DNA of 64,000 nt from Laccaria trichodermophora (taxonomy: Eukaryota > Basidiomycota > Agaricomycetes > Agaricales > Hydnangiaceae): contig JACTVC010000003.1 in NCBI GenBank assembly GCA_018417955.1, positions 124,001-188,000 on the forward strand, given 5' to 3'. The notes under the pieces are model-generated. The model was not told the origin of the DNA. It saw only the letters and a program-made list of their open reading frames with translations, and did not search any database. This document shows, one piece after another, positions 57,636-64,000 of this stretch; positions within the stretch are counted from its first letter, which is position 1, and each line of letters opens with the position of its first letter. The translations under genes were made by a program, and so were the position numbers.

Positions 57636-59580
57636 CATAGGGCCAACAGATCATTTGCTTCATCGACGAAGTCGGTGTCCTTCGCTCACATATCATGCAT
57701 ATAGTATGGCCAAGTTACTCTGACAATGTATGTGCGCACTTAATCACCCTTTTCAACCTTGGCAGATCGAAGCGAAATGGATGATTAAGTGGGCTACTAC
57801 AAAGGAGTAAGTACACGTGAATTACATTTTTTCTTGGTTCCAACCACGTCTAGTGGAGGCCTTGTCGACGTTGATCAGTCTGCTTCACTTTCTGGCGGAT
57901 ACATATCTCTTTTGCGCTTCCTCCCTGGCCTCCCACCCTATTGAATCTCACTCACTAAAACCAGTATCTGAAGATGCCGCACTCGACGCCAACGCGTCAC
58001 TATTGAGGAAGCCACGTTGTCTTCAATTCTCTTGATCCTGAGAGGTTGGAAGCGGTGGAGATTGCAGATGGGGCGTTGGTTACTGGTTAGTAGCTTGGTT
58101 CTCTGGCTTTGGTTGTTGCTTACGATTGCCAAAGGTGCTGTTGCTCGCTCTTTTGAACTATCTATAGCTTACCGCTGAGCACGTTCCTGCTTGCCCTGGA
58201 TGTCATCACACTTGAATACGACGCTCTGGAACCCATCCCTCTCAGACTCGCCTGTCATGGAACTCATCTCTGTTTTCCGGAAATAACCCTGCTCCTCCTG
58301 GACCTTACAATTGGACCCAACATTCTGAACACGTCACATCAACCGTGCGCGGGAAACAACCTCCGAGTCAGTCTACTCTACACGCTATATCTCCGACCGG
58401 TTCCTACCATCGATTTGTGGACGAAACCGCCTCGCCCTTCCGTCTCGCGCAGGATAGCAAGCCGGGCGAGTTGGAGTCCCTAGAGTGGGAGATAACGACG
58501 CTCCAGACCGAATTCAAGTTGGAGAGTTTGAAGAACGCAAGTGACATCTCCAGCGTGGAGTGGAGAAACAAAGATCGAGTATGAGCTGAAGGAGAAGAGG
58601 GAAGAGGCTGCTGTGTTGACTAGGGTCTGGAAGACTGGTTAGTGGACCGAGATCAGGACAACTCCGAGACTGACTTGGGTTCTGTGCAGAAAGAGCTCGA
58701 CTGAACCAGATCAAAGACGTCAAGCATGAATTAGAAGAAGTCGAGCACCAATTGAACGTCGCACAACGACATGGTCAATTCAAGCTCGCCTCGTGCCTGC
58801 GGTTCTCTACCATTCTCGAGTTGCAATGCCAGCTTCCTGCGGAGGTGGGCCAGGCGAATAAGGATCAGGAGTCGCCGTTGGCGATGCTTCATGATAGGGT
58901 GACGTCGAACGATATAGAAGGGTCGCGGCGAGGGCTACGCGGATCCCGATGCAGAATTTGTTGAAGGGCGAGAGGGATAACTTGTTCCATGTGCGTTGTC
59001 TTCTTCTCTTATTGATCGGGGGTTAACACTGGGTTTGGTATAGCTGGAAGAGTCTTTGGCAGCAAAAGTCGTAAAACAAGATCACATAGTATCACCAATA
59101 CTAAGCGGCGCCGTGCGCATCTCCCGTGCGGGACTGCAAGCGCCCAATCGGGCGTCGTTCTTGTTTTTGAGCCTGACGGGTGTGGGTAAGGTGTGTCTCT
59201 CCGTCATCTCTTTCAACTTGCACGATGTTAATATAGATGCGATAGACCGAGCTTTGCAAATTTCTTGCGGCATTCTTGTTCAATGACGAACAAAGGGGTT
59301 GATTACTATTTTTGCAACTTCGTTGTCAGTATGTGAAGACGTCGCTGATTCGCTGGTTGGTGGTGGTTAGTATCATGACCGACACACCATCTCGCGTTTT
59401 ATTGGGGCAACATTTGCCATTCGTTGACACTCCTGAATTGCGTATCAGGCACCGACAGCCTGGCGCACGCCTGTGCAAGCGATCCCAAGACTGGAATTTG
59501 TCACTCCAGAAGCGAGGAAGTAATAGAGCGAACACTAAAATGGTTTCCCCCCACAGAGCTCCCCCCCCCACCCCCTGTCT
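57636..59580 (+). pseudogene. HSP78 pseudogene 2 (exons 7 to 19, gapped)
   Basis: Same orientation as HSP78 and starting about 0.6 kb after it. Recognisable in order: exon 7 (CAGATCATTTGCTTCATCGA), exon 8 with an internal deletion near 57780, exon 9 shortened near 57970, and exon 10 without the [10 protein letters not shown] part. Then come exon 11, exon 12 (near 59043, with LAAKVVKQDH in place of [10 protein letters not shown]), exons 13 and 14, and a fragment of exon 19 ending in a C-tract at about 59575. Frameshifts and stops are frequent. Intron remnants are kept, so it is a DNA-level copy. Confidence 0.85.
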
Positions 59581-62500
59581 AAGTCACGGAAAAATCACTC
59601 TATAATTCTCTTTGTGCCCCCACTACATTTGTGGAAGTAATCTCGCAAAAGCAGAACATAATGGGAACCGGCGGCGAACCGCGAAGTCATCAGTTTTGTA
59701 AGTTCGAACATAATAACCGTACTAGAACGCAGAACTGACCTTTTGCACAATTCTGGATCAGTTCTATCGGATTCTCTCCTGAGCTACAGATTCTACTTTG
59801 ATCAATGTGCCCACGAGTGTATAGAGTGGCTACCAAGAAAGGAGGATTACCTCCAGACAAGTTCAAACCTGGTCGGCGGTCGCCCGCGATAGGGCATAGA
59901 ATCCACGCAATTGGGTGCCTCCAAAAGGTGTCAAATGCAAGTCGAATGACAGGTTTTCATATAACACAGTCAAGCGCGATCGCTTGTGAGGAAGAGAGCC
60001 AAGCGTTAAATTGGTATCCGAATTCTCCGTCCGACTGTCAATGAACTTTTTAACACAAGCGTTATCAATTCATTTGAGCACAATATTGGGTTTTGTTACA
60101 ACTCCTACAAGCATCCTTCCTTCGCCTATTTCACAGCTACTTCCGGTGCGCGAGACACTTAGAGAACAACAAGAGAAAATGTCCTCGATAAAGCGATCAT
60201 TCAGACGCGCACTTGCAGCCGCAGCTGGCGCAGGAGCAGCTACACGTAGAATCAACGTGTCAGAACCAGTCAATGCAAAAAAATATCAAGGTGGTAAACT
60301 TACTCCTGGGCGCAACCGCAGGAAGAGTGGTCGCAAGCAGCGTTGGCGATAGCAGACGTGTTCTACGGAAGCTCATTAGAAAGCAAAGATCCAGCGAGCG
60401 AGAAGACGTACAGAGATCATGTTAGTGGGTGGTTTGAGTTCAGTTGGGTGGTTCTGAAGAGCCTGAGGTTAACTAAGAGTTTGCAGGTCCTTTATACTCC
60501 GAGTCCTTGAACTTTTGTTTACCTGTGTTGTGTAGGTCAAATCAAGCAATGAACGTCATTCATACTGCAAAGTGCGAGTCTCTGTGGCTCGGCCCTCAAG
60601 AGGGGAAAGCAGTTGGCCAGAGGCAAATCGGCGATTCTGTTACCACGAATGGATTAGTGCGGTGATGGTAAGCACATAGGCAGACGTGAATATAGGTGGA
60701 ATTTGGGAACCAAGTGACTGTCAGACTAAGTCCTTAAAGTCCGCCATTGTGCTGAGCGGAAAAACTGATGGCCTAAAGAAAAATAAAGACACATTTCAAG
60801 GGTCCTCGCGCTGGTCGTCTTTCGTTACTCCAGATGGATAGTTACAAGACAGTACAAGACTTGAGTCACGAAAAAACATCCCTAACGATGTCATTGTTCA
60901 AAAACAAGACTTCGTTTGGGGTGTGATGATCCGCCGCCGCCACGTTGACACTGACAGACCTCCGATGACACGGATCGATGTGGGGTAAAACCAACGGCAT
61001 CCATGTGAAATTTGATTTTGAAGACAGTGCTTCAAGCTTCAAATTCGGCCTGGTGACGACAGAGAAGCTGCATCCCCTCCTCAAATAAAATTGTGTATGT
61101 ACCACGAGCGGCGATATCCAGTGATATTTCTCTAATAGAATTTTAGATGATTGTATGCCAATTCGGATTTGAAACGCGCTCGGAAGCTCAGAGAAGCTCC
61201 CTATGGTCTAGATGTGCCAGGATGTGCCTCATCTAAACAACACAGCAATGTGAGTTAAGCTAACGATTTAGTCTAGCGAATCTGAGATCTGGCCCTGATG
61301 AGGGTAGTGGCAGGCAGCGTGACCAAACCCTTGTGGTGAAGACTACATAGGCCTGATTGTTTCTCGAAGTCACCTGGAGTCAAAGCAACAGCGCTATCCG
61401 ATCCGGATCTAATTCTATCTAATTTTTCCCGAATTGTAGGTTGTACGAACAATTATTGTCGTTGATCTCAACCTGCGCTGACTTGGTCCAAGTCAGAAAT
61501 GAGAATCGTTTATCGTCAGACGCCTCGCCTGGCAGTTTGCCAAATTGCTTTGGTATTTCCTACTAATTGCAGTACTACGCTAGAAAATCAGTGGGAAGTA
61601 TCCCAATATTCGCAGACTATTATTCAGGCGCGGTACAACTCTTCATTTACTCAAAATCAATGGACATCAATCGCTTTCGCACGAGCTGCCAGTGCGCTTC
61701 TCTGTGGGTCTCGTTGACTAGAATAAACGAGACATTTTTCCTGTGGTCAGCCGACCAGATTTGCGGTCCGTACTGTCACTGGTAGTGAGTTCCAACTTTT
61801 TCTGGTAAATGCTGCGTTTGGCCGTATTTTCATTGTAATAGCGCCCGCGACACTGGTCGAGGAAGCATTCGAATTTTGCTCTTGTAATGAGCACCCATTG
61901 ATGCTTTTCAACACACTGGATATGTATATATTTTACAGGCTCATTTTGAAGTCATCGTCTAGTCATTTGCCGCCCCAGGAAGATTTCATCATCTATGAGA
62001 AAGTCTTTGAATGTCGTCGGACCATCCGGACAACGGCTCACTGTCAGGGCTAAGGAGCCCGTCATGAGGCCAACAACGTGACGACTGCGGTCCACCACAA
62101 TTTAATCATGGAGCCAATAATCTCTAGCGCGATCCCGTAACCAATTCAATCTAGCAAACGATGCAACTTCGAGAACCTTCTCCCGCGAATCATCTTGACA
62201 GGTTTTCTTCGCCTGACTATGTCAAAACCCAGTTGGAAATTCAATGTGGCCTAATCGACTTTGAGTAAGGGCCACGTCCCTCAGGGGATCAGCCTTGCAC
62301 GGATATGGTGCTCAATGATGTCAGGCCAACTCCAACTCCCCTTGTTACCGGAAATTTTTTTCCGGGACCGTGCTCTTCTTCAAGACATGACGCTTGTGGG
62401 TTGGATCAAAATTTGACTGGGGGCCGGCGGCTGCACCGAAGACGGATAAGTATTGTACGTTTGCTGCGGTGCACAAAAGTGTCGTTTTCGGGATTGGAGA

Positions 62501-63159
62501 TTTTGCGGTATGGTGCGATCATGACAAGTTACTGCGACCTCAAGTAGATCGGAGAAAAAGAATTTCAAAAGCTGTTTCATCGTTATGGACGAAGTCCAGC
62601 TACTACAAGAGATGTTGATACAGGGAGCCATCAAGGGCAGTCGACAAGGGCAGTCGACATTCAAACACAACCCCGCCACCTCCCGCATGTAGTGCTGGGA
62701 GTTCTTTGCCAAATGGGAAGGCGCGGCGTCGGTGCGGAGAGGACTAGCAGCCAGAGTAGCCCCCAGCATGTAGCCCTGTATTGACGGGGGCCTGAGCGAA
62801 CTGGAACCGATGGATCTCGATAGCCCATAGAGCGGTGAAAATGTACACGCTTGGAACCGTAGTCTCATTAATTTTGAGGTGGCACATTTTCAAGGAAGGA
62901 GACGATGACCTTGAAAGGTGATTAATGTCAGACTGGCAAGATCATGCAGGATCAACTGCGAGCGGCCTGCTGACCCCGCGTCTGTCCTCCATGCATATCT
63001 GGCTGAAGGAAGGATCGTCGACCATAGAAATTAAGGACGAAGGCTCCGCGTGAGAGTCGCTAGTATCTGATATGGTAGCTCTCAGATCTCCATCTTGGTA
63101 ATGTAGCAGAGCGTTCGGATCTCACAAAACGGTGAAAATCGTTGGTGGTAATGTATGAA
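59581..63159. other. 3.6 kb without a recognised gene
   Basis: Short frames only. The frame at 60180-60352 is basic and Ala-rich (KRSFRRALAAAAGAGAATRR, ending SGRKQRW) and could be a small protein or a targeting peptide, but nothing supports expression. No TIR element was found by eye. Confidence 0.3.
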
Positions 63160-64000
63160 ATCCGCGGAGGTCAAATGTGCGCCATTGGACATGGTCTTGT
63201 GGTATTCGTTGGCTAAGGGTAGAAGGGCATTAGCGCTTTGAGGAAAAGCAAGAAAATGGAGGGGGGATATATGCCTGAATCCTGAGTGAGGTAGAGGGTC
63301 CGCCCGACTGACGAGGTGTAAGTGAACAGAAGAAAAGAGAAAGAAACAACGACTTAGGCCGAAAAGCCCCGACCAGATGCAGTGCTCCAGGAAAGAAGAA
63401 CCGTTTGAGTGGTATAGCCAGGTTGACCGCTTCAGCCAACGCCGTTTTTATCATTGACAACGCCGCGTTGGTGCTTCCTTTTGCTTTTTAGAGCTTGAAA
63501 AAGTGTGACTGAGCGCACAGATGCTATCAGAGTGATTCAGATATAAGGTCTGAGGAAAAGGGACGTACGGATGGGAGACTGAAGGGGAAGCGAGCAAGTA
63601 TAGAATGGTAATGCTGGAGAAGCAAACTCATTGGCTAAAGAGAAAATTTTAAGCGTATTGCTTGAAGGCCTTACCAAGTAAGAAGTTAGCAGACTACGTC
63701 AAGTTATGGGTTGGATATGAAGACAACTTACCTTGTCCTCGATTCCCTTCAAAGAGCACAATTGAAGTTGTTCTCTGACTGGCCGAGTCGGATCCTTGAG
63801 CCCGCCATGACGACGGATACGTCTATTAACACGATGTGTCTGTCGTTCAATGGTTGTTCGGAGTGAAAGTCAAAACGTATTCCAGGCAAGAAACAGATCA
63901 ACGCACCTAGGAGTCCGAGGCCGGGCAGGAGCAACGAGGTTTCCGGTGGTTGGTCAAAGGGTGGGCTTACATCATCACTCCTCATTTTTTCAACCAGTCC
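63160..64000 (-). pseudogene. HSP78 pseudogene 3 (exons 6 to 9 region, inverted, runs off the window)
   Basis: Minus-strand similarity to HSP78 and to pseudogene 1. GTGGTATTCGTTGGCTA at about 63201 matches the start of exon 9, CCAACGCCG near 63440 and a GCTTGAAAAAGTG block near 63493 match exon 8, and GGATCC-TTGAGCC-GCCATGA near 63790-63810 matches exon 6. The exon 8 match is heavily altered. More of this copy may lie beyond position 64000. Confidence 0.6.

Noticed and set aside
1..64000. CRISPR arrays, bacterial operons, riboswitches
   Set aside because: None seen; spliced eukaryotic genes throughout.

Overview
The window reads as nuclear DNA of a filamentous basidiomycete, most likely a mushroom-forming agaricomycete. 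The reasons are short GT-AG introns in almost every gene (about 45-60 nt), a 7-transmembrane protein of the basidiomycete DUF6533 type, a polyporopepsin-like aspartic protease, a Nup35/53-type nucleoporin, and dense decaying DNA transposons. Only about eight loci look like real host genes; the rest is repeats, pseudogenes and spacer.

Layout. 1-4.3 kb: no solid gene; two copies of a 66-bp palindrome and a Thr-rich remnant. 4.37-18.65 kb: a 14-kb block bounded by inverted repeats of roughly 270 bp. It holds two very long minus-strand reading frames (ORF1 about 1,300 codons, ORF2 about 2,270 codons plus an inserted 1.06-kb element). I recognise no domain in either, and 12 of 13 internal stops are TGA. 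18.9-19.35 kb: TTAGG-rich DNA with paired perfect hairpins. 20.5-21.7 kb: mitochondrial pyrimidine-nucleotide carrier, copy A. 22.25-27.5 kb: a 5,253-bp TIR element with a perfect 8-bp target duplication that contains an SGNH esterase gene and a 7TM gene. 28-29.4 kb: a 681-bp fold-back repeat, a MITE and a Tc1-like fragment. 29.7-33.1 kb: a hAT transposase with one element end. 33.6-35 kb: an inverted broken copy of HSP78. 35.2-36.6 kb: a TIR element with a RecQ-like helicase fragment. 37.9-39.1 kb: the 3' end of a dead LINE.

39.6-42.8 kb: aspartic protease and Nup35/53. 46.3-48.2 kb: FAD monooxygenase. 49.6-50.7 kb: carrier copy B, inverted relative to copy A. 50.9-51.8 kb: a kinase-like protein. 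51.8-52.5 kb: a MITE and tandem repeats. 53.3-57.1 kb: an intact 20-exon gene for mitochondrial Hsp78, then an intron-containing tRNA-Gly(UCC) and two further degraded HSP78 copies, the last leaving the window.

The host genes share no single pathway; two concern mitochondria (carrier, Hsp78). The main theme is duplication and transposon-driven rearrangement: the carrier twice, HSP78 sequence four times, and an element carrying host-type genes. The most novel object is the 4.37-18.65 kb locus. Gene models were assembled by reading splice sites and phases by eye; no similarity search was run, so family names rest on motifs.
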